A DNA stretch of 64,000 nt from Bacteroides sp. (GTDB taxonomy: Bacteria > Bacteroidota > Bacteroidia > Bacteroidales > Bacteroidaceae), in NCBI GenBank assembly GCA_021202275.1, contig JAJQDI010000026.1, positions 196,169 to 260,168 of the forward strand, in the 5' to 3' direction. Positions 31,887 to 40,861 of this stretch are shown one piece after another. The position numbers and the translations under genes were made by a program. The notes below the pieces were generated by a model that saw nothing but the letters and a program-made list of their open reading frames with translations, ran no database searches and was not told the origin of the DNA. Within the stretch, counting starts at the first letter, position 1; each line of letters opens with the position of its first letter.

Positions 31887-32378
31887 TTAACCTTTCCGCT
31901 CTGTTTGTTCTCTTAGTTTGGAGATGTTGACAGAAATATTACTGATCACATTCAATACCGCCCAGGTTGTTATTGTAGATAACAGATAAGCGATCGTAAT
32001 TCCGAATCCTGTGGCACTGAATTCTTTCTTACCTGAATAGTCTTCCGGCCATGCGGTGCTGTAGAGCAAAAACAGAGTTCCCAACCCACCCACGATCAGT
32101 ACGATCAGAGCAACTATCCTGAGTGTATTCTCTGCTTTATACGTCTCGTTTTTTCGTAATAAACTGTTGCTGGGAGCCGATCTCTTATTTTCCAGGATAT
32201 CCGATTTAAGGTTTATACTGCCCTGTAAAGACCTGTATAAATCACCAAATTCGGTATCAAACAACTCAAGATAGGAAGACGAATCCTGGTTCTTGTAATG
32301 AAACAATTTGAACGTTTGCATTTTTTCCGGCCTGTCTTTTAAAAGCTCACACATTTCGTCGTAAATTTTGTCTTTCAT
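31887..32378 (-). CDS. hypothetical membrane protein with two predicted TM segments
   Basis: ORF with hydrophobic segments IVALIVLIVGGLGTLFLLYS and FGITIAYLLSTITTWAVLNV. Confidence 0.65.
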   Translation of the reverse strand: MKDKIYDEMCELLKDRPEKMQTFKLFHYKNQDSSSYLELFDTEFGDLYRSLQGSINLKSDILENKRSAPSNSLLRKNETYKAENTLRIVALIVLIVGGLGTLFLLYSTAWPEDYSGKKEFSATGFGITIAYLLSTITTWAVLNVISNISVNISKLREQTERKG

Positions 32379-32833
32379 AAGAATAAATGTTGAATAGTTA
32401 CTATTAAAAATCAAAGTCTTATCGGATCATATTGTAAGAAGTGAGTTTTCATAACGAAGGGAAATGTTATTTGTAAGTTTATGTAAGTCTGTTTTTTTGT
32501 GTGTTTTTCTGCTTTGTGTTCAATCATAAAATAGAAAAGAACTGTGCGCAAATTAGTACTATTTTATTCCATAACCAAAAAATATAGAATAAAATGTTTA
32601 TTTATATAAATAAAAAGATCGATGCTTTGCCGTTTCCGTAAATGTACGGAAGTTAAATCATAGAGGTACAGCACGGATCCTTTTTTACGGTTTCATCCGG
32701 CAATAGGTATCCATAAGTACCTCTGAGGATATGCAGCATATCTGCTTTTTCTGGCTCTATCTCACTTTTTATCCGGATAAAAGTCTGTGTTTTTGTGTAA
32801 ATGTACCATATTTGCAGAATGAATCATTCCCAT

Positions 32834-34192
32834 ATGGACAAACACAACTCTTACAATGCGACACCGACCTTAGGATATAAGGCATTCAGATATTATGTAC
32901 GGCTGTTTCATGACAACTTTTATTATAGGAAAGTCTATTATATAGATATGCACCATATCCCGGACAATGTGCCGGTCATGCTGGTATCCAACCATCAGAA
33001 TGGTCTTTCCGACGCGCTCGGATTTGCTGTTTCTGTCCGTCATCCCCGGCGCAGATTGCGTATGATAGCGCGTGCCGATGCTTTTACGCCCCTGTTTGCT
33101 CCGGCGTTGAGGTGGATGGGAATACTTCCCGCCTACCGTTCGTTGTATAACGGTACGGGTTCCACAGTCCGCAACCGTTCCACCCTGGAGCAGGCAGAAG
33201 AGGAATTGATGGAAGACGGCATCGTAGGGATCTACCCCGAAGCAGGCCATCAGGATAAGCATTGGTTGGGGAAATTCTCCGTAGGGTATCTCCATATCGT
33301 GTTCGAGGCTGCCCGCAGAACCAATTTCGAAAAAGAGATCTTCCTGGTCCCTTCCTGCAATCACTATTCCGATTATTTTCATATGGACGAGCAGATGCTG
33401 GTCCTGTATGGGGAACTCGTTTCGGCCAGGCCGTATTACGAATTGTATCGCAAAGACCCGATAGAAGCCCGACAGCAATTCAATGAAGTGATCCGGGAGA
33501 AGGTGGCCGGCATGATGCTTAATATTACCGACCTGGACAATTACGATGCCATCGACTATCTACGCCTTACGTATGGGGTGGAATATGCCCGTAAACTCGG
33601 TTATGATCCGGGAGAACTGCCACAAAAACTGATGGCCGATAAAGAGCTTTTCGCACAGCTCGACCGTAAAAAGAGAGAGGATCATGACTTCATTCAGCAG
33701 ATCTATGACGATACCATACACCTGAAAACGGCCACGGAAGAAATGGGCATACATGACCGGGATTTCAACCGTGAACCCAGCTGGGCAGGAACATTCCTCT
33801 GGGCTGCTGGGCTTATATTGCTAGCGCCTTTATTCCTTGTAGCCTGTATCCCTAACATGCTGATCTATTATATCCTGCGCAAAGTCACCTCCCGTGTGAA
33901 AGACGAAATGTTGCATAGCGGCATTCATTTCGGTGCCGCAGTACTTTTCCTCATGCCGGTACTGTATCTGATTACCTTTGCACTGATGTGGACGTTCGTT
34001 TCGTTCCCCGTAGCACTTGTACATCTGTTCTGCCTTCCTTTCCTGGGGGTATTCGCATGGAAGTATTCGCGTTCGTACCTGCGGTGGATCAGTACGGTAA
34101 AGTTCCTGAGACTTCGCAGGAATAAAAGCCTGCGACAACTTATTGACCTGCGGAAAAACATCTATGACAGGCTCAATCACATTTTATCTTAG
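32834..34192 (+). CDS. lysophospholipid acyltransferase (PlsC-like) family protein
   Basis: VMLVSNHQNGLSDALGF acyltransferase motif, GIYPEAGHQDKHW; C-terminal TM segments. Confidence 0.85.
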   Translation: MDKHNSYNATPTLGYKAFRYYVRLFHDNFYYRKVYYIDMHHIPDNVPVMLVSNHQNGLSDALGFAVSVRHPRRRLRMIARADAFTPLFAPALRWMGILPAYRSLYNGTGSTVRNRSTLEQAEEELMEDGIVGIYPEAGHQDKHWLGKFSVGYLHIVFEAARRTNFEKEIFLVPSCNHYSDYFHMDEQMLVLYGELVSARPYYELYRKDPIEARQQFNEVIREKVAGMMLNITDLDNYDAIDYLRLTYGVEYARKLGYDPGELPQKLMADKELFAQLDRKKREDHDFIQQIYDDTIHLKTATEEMGIHDRDFNREPSWAGTFLWAAGLILLAPLFLVACIPNMLIYYILRKVTSRVKDEMLHSGIHFGAAVLFLMPVLYLITFALMWTFVSFPVALVHLFCLPFLGVFAWKYSRSYLRWISTVKFLRLRRNKSLRQLIDLRKNIYDRLNHILS

Positions 34193-34369
34193 GAATGATT
34201 GGATTGACCTTTCATGGATCAGGTGTATGGTCATTCATTGGTTGAATGATATGTATGTTAAGGAACAAATAGAATAGTTCCTGACTATCTCTGATGAGAG
34301 GAAACATACAATTACCCTGTATTCGTCCTATGCCGGCCGGAGAATATATGCTGTTGTATGGGATGTGGA

Positions 34370-34409
34370 CCGTAGAGACGCACGGCGTGCGTCTCTGCGG
34401 TCTACGTCC
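34370..34409 (+). repeat. REP-like palindromic element, copy 1
   Basis: CCGTAGAGACGCACGGCGTGCGTCTCTGCGGTCTACGTCC. Confidence 0.8.
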
Positions 34410-34592
34410 AAGACAGTCGTATGTTTTGTGTATTCGACGAATAAACCTACTTACTTGCCGATCTGTGAGAGCCATTTCATGAACTCCCTGCCTAAAGCGG
34501 GAAATTTATATATCACCTATACATATAAGATCTCTGATTCCACCTGAATTGTACAAGGCCTGTACCTTTTTATAAACACTGAAATGTAACTT

Positions 34593-34646
34593 CAATTGTC
34601 AAATCGTCAATCGTCCGATCGTCAATTGTCTGTCCTGTCGTCAATC
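34593..34646. repeat. CAATCGT-type heptad repeat tract
   Basis: CAATTGTCAAATCGTCAATCGTCCGATCGTCAATTGTCTGTCCTGTCGTCAATC. Confidence 0.65.
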
Positions 34647-35381
34647 TCTCCCCTTATATTCACTCGGCGACGTTCCGAACTGCTTCTTGAAACTTTTTGA
34701 GAAGTGGGAAAGGGTATTGAACCCGGTCATATCCGCTATTTCCGAGACGGTATATTTCCCTTCCGAGATCAGCTCTGCCGTACGGTTCAGCTTGTAAGTC
34801 TTAAAGAACACACTGGGGTTTTCACCCGTCAGACCTTTTACCTTATAGTAGAACTTGGTCCGTGAAATTTTCATCATTTCCGTCATACGCGCCACATCCA
34901 GTTCCGGGTTAGACAGTTCATCCTCCATGAGCCGGTAGAGATCCGTCATAAAAGCATTGTCTTGCGGAGAGAGGATATTCTCCTCTATGTTATCCGTTTG
35001 TGTAGCTTTCCCCAGGAGGTTGCGTACCTTCTCCCGGTTCTCCAGTTGCGATCGGATCAATGCCAGCAGGTAACTGGGCTCGAATGGTTTGGTCACATAC
35101 GCATCCGCGCCGCAGTTCAGACCCTCTACCTGGTTCTGCACGGTAGCTTTGGCCGTAACCAGTACCACCGGTATGTGGCAGAGTTGCAGGTCCTCTTTGA
35201 TCTCCCGGCAGAGCTGATAGCCGGTCTTGTCCGGCATCACCACGTCGCTGAGCACCAGGTCGGGCAGCTCTTCACCGATCGCTTTCAGGGCACTGTTTGC
35301 GTCGAAGCGACAGATCACCTGATACCAGGGAGACAGCAGGGTCTTCAGGTAATGAGACACCTCCGTATCATCGTCTACCAC
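34641..35381 (-). CDS. response regulator receiver + AraC HTH (C-terminal part of a split HTCS)
   Basis: VDDDTEVSHYLKTLL ... VLSDVVMPDKTGYQLC ... VTKPFE ... AraC HTH VSEIADMTGFNTLSHFSKSFKKQFGTSPSEY. Confidence 0.92.
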   Translation of the reverse strand: MVDDDTEVSHYLKTLLSPWYQVICRFDANSALKAIGEELPDLVLSDVVMPDKTGYQLCREIKEDLQLCHIPVVLVTAKATVQNQVEGLNCGADAYVTKPFEPSYLLALIRSQLENREKVRNLLGKATQTDNIEENILSPQDNAFMTDLYRLMEDELSNPELDVARMTEMMKISRTKFYYKVKGLTGENPSVFFKTYKLNRTAELISEGKYTVSEIADMTGFNTLSHFSKSFKKQFGTSPSEYKGRD

Positions 35382-38300
35382 CAGTATCGTTTTTTTCCTC
35401 CGGATCCTTTTCCGGAGCAGGGGTCACCGGGTCTCTTCTGTCCGGCAGCGGGAAGGCCTCCGGCTGGTTGTATCGTTCCGGTGTACGTTCTTCTTCCGTA
35501 TAGGAATCATCACTTACCGGAAGGATAAAAGTGAACACCGCTCCGCTACCTTCTTCCGGGAGTCCGGCTTTGATGTATCCGTGGTGCAGTTCGGTAAGGC
35601 TACGGGCATAGTACAGACCGATGCCCGTGCCCCAGTTGTATTTACCTTCTGTCTGATTGTCTACCTGATAGTAGCGTTCAAATATCTTTTCCCGTTGGTC
35701 TGCCGGGATCTCTTTTCCTGTATTGGCCACAGATACTTTTACATACGATGCAGCTGTGTCTTTTTCATTCAGAGGAAACAAGCACGCTGCTTCCTGGCGC
35801 GTGACCACATCGAAACAGACACTGATCTTTCCGTCTTCGGGAGTGAATTTCAGCGCGTTCGCCATCAGGTTGCCAAAAATCTTGTCCAGCTTGTCATCAT
35901 CCAGCCACAACAGGAATGTATCTTCCAGTCCGAAGGTATGTAAAGCAATGCCTTTATCCTCTGCATTCACCCGGAACACATCTACCTGTCGTTGTATACA
36001 GGCAATGATATCCATACGCTTCACTTTCAGTTTCAGTGTATCATTCTCCAGCTTGTTGAAGTCCATCAGCTGATTCACCAGTTTCAGCATGCGCTCTACA
36101 CTGTGTTGTACAATATAAAGCAGGCTCTTATTCTCTCCGGCTATTTCCTCACTGTTACAGAGTTGCGCTACCGGTCCGGCGATCATAGTCAACGGCGTGC
36201 GGAACTCGTGGGATACATTCGCAAAAAAGCTCATATTCATCTGATTCACCCGTTTCTCCTGCTCCTTCTCCAACCGGGCACGGCGGGCAGCCTGTTTCTC
36301 TGCTTTTATACGCAGCATAGCCCGGAAAAAGAGGAAAGAGAGGGCAATGGCCACACAGAAATAGATGCACCAGGCCCACCAGGTACGCCAGGGTGCAGGC
36401 ATGACGGTGACCAGAAGGGAGTTTTCCGCCTCCACAATACTGTTGTTATTATTGGTGATCTTTACCTTGAACGTATATTTTCCGGCAGGCAGGTTGGCGT
36501 AATAAGCCTCGCGGTTGTTGCGTGCGTCAATCCAGTATTTGTCAAATCCTTCCAGTTTGTAATGGTAATGTACACGCTCATATTCACAATAGTCCAGTGC
36601 AGCAAATGAAATACTGAAACTGTTCCGGTCGTGCTTCAGACACACATCGGGTTGGTAAGACAAATGCTTATCGATGCTCTGGTCCTCCTGAGGATGTATG
36701 AGATGGTTATGTATCTTCAGATCCTCGAAGAGCAACGGGATATTTCGCTTCATAGACACATCTATCGGGTTGAAAAAGGTCAGTCCATGTGTGCCGCCAA
36801 ATACCAATGTCCCATCGGGAAGCCGGCACGAGGAGCGGTCGTAGAATTGGTTTCCGCCGATGCCATCCGCCGCATAATAATTGATGAATTTTCCGGTAGA
36901 ACGATCGTATTTGCTGAGACCATATTGGGTGCTGATCCACAAATGTCCCTGGGCATCCTCTTCGATGCTTGATATATCCAGACACGCCGTACCGGGCATA
37001 GGTTGCATCCTGCCGTCGACAGGGGTGTAGCACATCAGCCCGTTACTGACAGTACCCATCCAGATATTCCCCTGACTGTCTTCAAACAATGCCGTCGGGA
37101 TAAGTGCAGAGCGACGTATACAGGCGTTCATATCTTCCTCCGGAATGTCCATTACCACTACCTCGTCATTCTCCGGGCCGATCTGTTTCAGGGGTTGATA
37201 AAAAGCAGCTACCATCAGTTTGTTATTGTCCAGCGGTAGCAATCCGGGGATAAACGTAAAATTCTCAAAAGCTTTTATCTGCCGGAAGTTCTTTTCACCA
37301 CTCCTCAGCGCATAGATAAAGACAGTCGCCGTACCTATCCAGATGGTTTTGTCGGGACCTTGTGCAATAGACATCGGAAGGTAGATGGAATGTCTTTCCT
37401 CCACTTGCAGTTCTCCGTTTATATACCTGCATTTCAGAACTTCGTTATTGGTCGCTGCCATCCAGATGGCATTACTGTCGTCTACAAAGATCTGGTTGAC
37501 ATACATGGCTTTCTGTTTTTTCTGCCGGAAAAGTTTCTCTATGTCAATCGCCTTCATCTGCTGGTTCTGCATATCATATACATACACCCCGTCCATCAGG
37601 GTGGCCATCCATAACAGACGGTCCGTACCGGTAGCTATGGAAATGACCGATTTGTTCTCCAGCTCTGAACGCAGGTAATTATGGGTGTTGAATCGCTCTT
37701 TGTAGTGATAACATACCGTATAGCCCTGATCCACGGAGCCAATCCACAGATTCTTCTGCGAATCGGTAAACATCCTGCTTATCCTGAAACGAGGTACTTC
37801 GAAAGGAAAACCGTTCTCACTTTGATGCGTCACCGTATTTTCCACATAATTGTAACAGAACATCCCGTCACGGGAAGTATTCAACAACAAGCAGCTGTTG
37901 GCATAAGGGTGTATATAGTCTATGTCCGCCTGAGCCAGTACCGGATGTTTTCTGATCACTTCGGGTATCTCCCCGAACTGTCGGGTACGGGTATCGAAAA
38001 TGAAAATAGTATGGTTGCCTGTGAACCACAACTCGTTGTTATGGAGATAAGAGCAATAAGGATAGCCTTCTACAGAGGCAGAGTCTTTCAGTTGCAGGGT
38101 AGACAAATTGTAACAAAGCAGTCCCGTGATTGTGCATATCCAGAGGTTATTTTCAGCATCTATGTGACCTTTCCGGTAATAAGTAGACTGTGGGTCGGGA
38201 TTGGGCAGTGAGCGATCAATCTCCCCTGTTTCCGGATTGTATAGATAAATAAGTGAAGAGGTAACCAGCAAGATACGCCCCTCTTTGTCCTCGATCAGTT

Positions 38301-38718
38301 GATGTACATTCTTGTTGTCAAATCGCATCGGGATGCGCCGGAAATTGCCCTGTTCCGTATAGAGGCTCACACCATTAACGGTAGCGATCCACAGACGCTT
38401 TTTCGAATCGAGCAGGATATCCATGATCTGGTTATCCGGCAGGCCCAGTGAATCGTCTGTACAGAAATATTGGTGATATTCGTGTACATTGTACCTGTTC
38501 AGTCCCCGGAAGCTCCCCAACCAGATATACCCTTGCGCATCTTCGGCAATAGCATTTATCTTCTGGTTAGATATGCTACCGGCAACGACAGGGCTCTCTA
38601 TTTCGGAGTACCGTTCCGGAAGGATCTCTTCCGGACGACAGGAAATCAGGATATAGGAGAGTATCGAAAAAAGACTCAGGTAAGTCCTTGTTCCGTAAAA
38701 GAATCTGGCTGCTGACAT
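35368..38718 (-). CDS. hybrid two-component sensor: Reg_prop propeller, Y_Y_Y, HisKA, HATPase (N-terminal part of a split HTCS)
   Basis: IAEDAQGYIWLGSFRGLNRYN propeller repeats, FFANVSHEFRTPLTMIAGPVAQL, NWGTGIGLYYARSLTELHHG. Confidence 0.93.
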   Translation of the reverse strand: MSAARFFYGTRTYLSLFSILSYILISCRPEEILPERYSEIESPVVAGSISNQKINAIAEDAQGYIWLGSFRGLNRYNVHEYHQYFCTDDSLGLPDNQIMDILLDSKKRLWIATVNGVSLYTEQGNFRRIPMRFDNKNVHQLIEDKEGRILLVTSSLIYLYNPETGEIDRSLPNPDPQSTYYRKGHIDAENNLWICTITGLLCYNLSTLQLKDSASVEGYPYCSYLHNNELWFTGNHTIFIFDTRTRQFGEIPEVIRKHPVLAQADIDYIHPYANSCLLLNTSRDGMFCYNYVENTVTHQSENGFPFEVPRFRISRMFTDSQKNLWIGSVDQGYTVCYHYKERFNTHNYLRSELENKSVISIATGTDRLLWMATLMDGVYVYDMQNQQMKAIDIEKLFRQKKQKAMYVNQIFVDDSNAIWMAATNNEVLKCRYINGELQVEERHSIYLPMSIAQGPDKTIWIGTATVFIYALRSGEKNFRQIKAFENFTFIPGLLPLDNNKLMVAAFYQPLKQIGPENDEVVVMDIPEEDMNACIRRSALIPTALFEDSQGNIWMGTVSNGLMCYTPVDGRMQPMPGTACLDISSIEEDAQGHLWISTQYGLSKYDRSTGKFINYYAADGIGGNQFYDRSSCRLPDGTLVFGGTHGLTFFNPIDVSMKRNIPLLFEDLKIHNHLIHPQEDQSIDKHLSYQPDVCLKHDRNSFSISFAALDYCEYERVHYHYKLEGFDKYWIDARNNREAYYANLPAGKYTFKVKITNNNNSIVEAENSLLVTVMPAPWRTWWAWCIYFCVAIALSFLFFRAMLRIKAEKQAARRARLEKEQEKRVNQMNMSFFANVSHEFRTPLTMIAGPVAQLCNSEEIAGENKSLLYIVQHSVERMLKLVNQLMDFNKLENDTLKLKVKRMDIIACIQRQVDVFRVNAEDKGIALHTFGLEDTFLLWLDDDKLDKIFGNLMANALKFTPEDGKISVCFDVVTRQEAACLFPLNEKDTAASYVKVSVANTGKEIPADQREKIFERYYQVDNQTEGKYNWGTGIGLYYARSLTELHHGYIKAGLPEEGSGAVFTFILPVSDDSYTEEERTPERYNQPEAFPLPDRRDPVTPAPEKDPEEKNDTGGRR

Positions 38719-38933
38719 GTTGGATCTGATAGGGTGATAGGGCGAATATACTAATAAAATCCTGACCAAAAAATGTTTTACAGCAGTTTTTGAACCTGTG
38801 AGCAAATATTTAAACGCAGGGAACAGTCCTTTTGAACCTCCAGATAAATCATTTGTACACATCAACTAACTTTCCAGGAGTAAGTGCCCTATTATTGCAG
38901 ATATAAAAAAACGTCAAATCAATACTACACAAA

Positions 38934-40586
38934 ATGAGAAAGCAACTCTTATCTGCAGCAACTTTCATGATGGTCTTTTTCTCTCTTGTAGTCCTGTTAC
39001 AAACAAGCAGAGACAACAGGGGGAGGCTCCTCACGAGATACTCGCATCTTCGACCGTAGCAGTTACCGATACCGAATCGGGTAAAGTGGCAGGATACATG
39101 GAAGACGGTGTCTATATATATAAAGGTATCCCTTATGCCAAAGCACAACGTTTCCTGCCTCCCGTAGCGGCAGACCCGTGGGAAGGTATCCGTAGCAGCA
39201 GAGCCTACGGTCCTACCTGTCCGCAGGGCAAACGCATGGGATGGTACAGTGACGAACAGGCCTTCGCTTTTGACTGGGACGATGGTTTCCCGGACGAAGA
39301 CTGCCTGCGGGTAAATATCTGGACACCCGGCATATCCGACGGCAAAAAACAACCCGTCATGGTCTGGTTGCACGGTGGCGGATATGCTGCCGGTTCGGGA
39401 CAGGAACTTCCTTCGTACGACGGTGCCAACCTGGCCCGGAGCGGAGATGTGGTTGTGGTCACACTCAACCATCGCCTCAATGTCCTGGGATTCCTGGATC
39501 TCTCCGCCTTTGGTGATACGTACGCGAACTCCGGCAATGCCGGTCTGCTCGATCTGGTCGCTGCACTTCAATGGGTAAATAAGAATATAGCATCCTTTGG
39601 GGGGGGATGCACAGAATGTAACTATTTTCGGTCAGTCAGGTGGAGGCGGTAAAGTCTCCACCCTGCTTGCCACACCCGCGGCTCAAGGTCTGTTCCACAA
39701 AGCCATTGTGCAGAGTGGCTCCATGCTCCGCTCCATGGAATCGAAATACTCCCGCCGCATCGGAACGGCTGTGGTGGAAGAACTCGGACTCCATCCTTCC
39801 CGGATCGACGAGTTGCAAAAGATCCCTTACGAACAACTTCTCGCGGCCGGTGAGAAAGCAGTAGCCCGGGTCAAGGCAGAAGCGGAGAAAGAGGGAAATT
39901 CCACCTTTATCTTCGGATGGGGACCTACGGTAGACGGCGATGTATTGCCCGCTCATCCTTTCGATCCGAAAGCTCCGGCGCAGAGTAAAGACATCCCGCT
40001 CCTGATAGGTACCACCCTCCACGAATTCACCATGAGTACCTATGTACCCGATTTCCGCAACATCACCCGCGACAACGCGGTCGGGTTCCTGAAACAACGG
40101 TATGGAGACCGTACGGAGGAATTCTTGCAGGTATTTGAAAAGGCCTATCCCGGATATCAGCCCAAAGACCTGATCGATGTGGATTTTGTGTTCCGTCCCG
40201 GTGCGGTAGAGCAGGCCAGGTTACAGGTGGCTCAGCAAGGCGCGCCCGTCTATATGTATATTTTCGCCTGGGAGTCTCCGGTGATGGACGGTATCCTGCG
40301 CAGCACCCATTGTATGTAGATCCCGTTTGTGTTCAACAACGTAGTACGCCATGCGACAATGACAGGAGGAGGCGAAGCGGCACGGGAGCTGGGTGAGAAG
40401 ATGAGTATTGCCTGGGTAAACTTTGCAAAGACGGGAACACCGGAAGCGGAAGGCTTGCCCGTGTGGGAGGCGTATACGGTGGAGCAGGGAGCTACGATGA
40501 TCTTTGATACCACTTCTGAGATCAGATACAATCACGACAAAGAACTGCTGGAAGTAGTGAGGTCTTTCCCGGTACGTGGCTTCTGA
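38934..40586 (+). pseudogene. carboxylesterase type B lipoprotein with two frameshifts and an amber codon
   Basis: MRKQLLSAATFMMVFF|LSCSPVTNKQ... ; NKNIASFGG|DAQNVTIFGQSGGGGKVS; STHCM[TAG 40317-40319]IPFVFNNVVRH. Confidence 0.88.
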
Positions 40587-40595
40587 GCATCTATT

Positions 40596-40631
40596 CGGTA
40601 CAAGGCCGTATCATCGATCGGCCTTGTACCG
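40596..40631. terminator. perfect hairpin after the esterase pseudogene
   Basis: CGGTACAAGGCCG-N10-CGGCCTTGTACCG; no clear T-tract. Confidence 0.55.
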
Positions 40632-40861
40632 AGAACCGCGTATGGTCAGGGAACTGGCCCGGACTTACTGACTATCGCGGATGGAGATCAGAGGCGATCT
40701 GTACGTATCAGATACAACTTCCCTTCCCGGATCGTGCTGATCCGGAACACGGCAACGACCCGGAGGGGAAGGGTGTAGCTGATCGTCCCGGTTGCGACTG
40801 ATCCCGTCTCCGGAAGACCGTAACTATATGCTGGCTTTTTTTAACCCTTTTATTAATACTA

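Noticed and set aside
35380-35400. Programmed -1 frameshift at A AAA AAC joining the HTCS halves
   Set aside because: The heptamer is in the right phase for -1 slippage, but the -1 frame hits a stop within a few codons. The receiver lies in the +1 frame.
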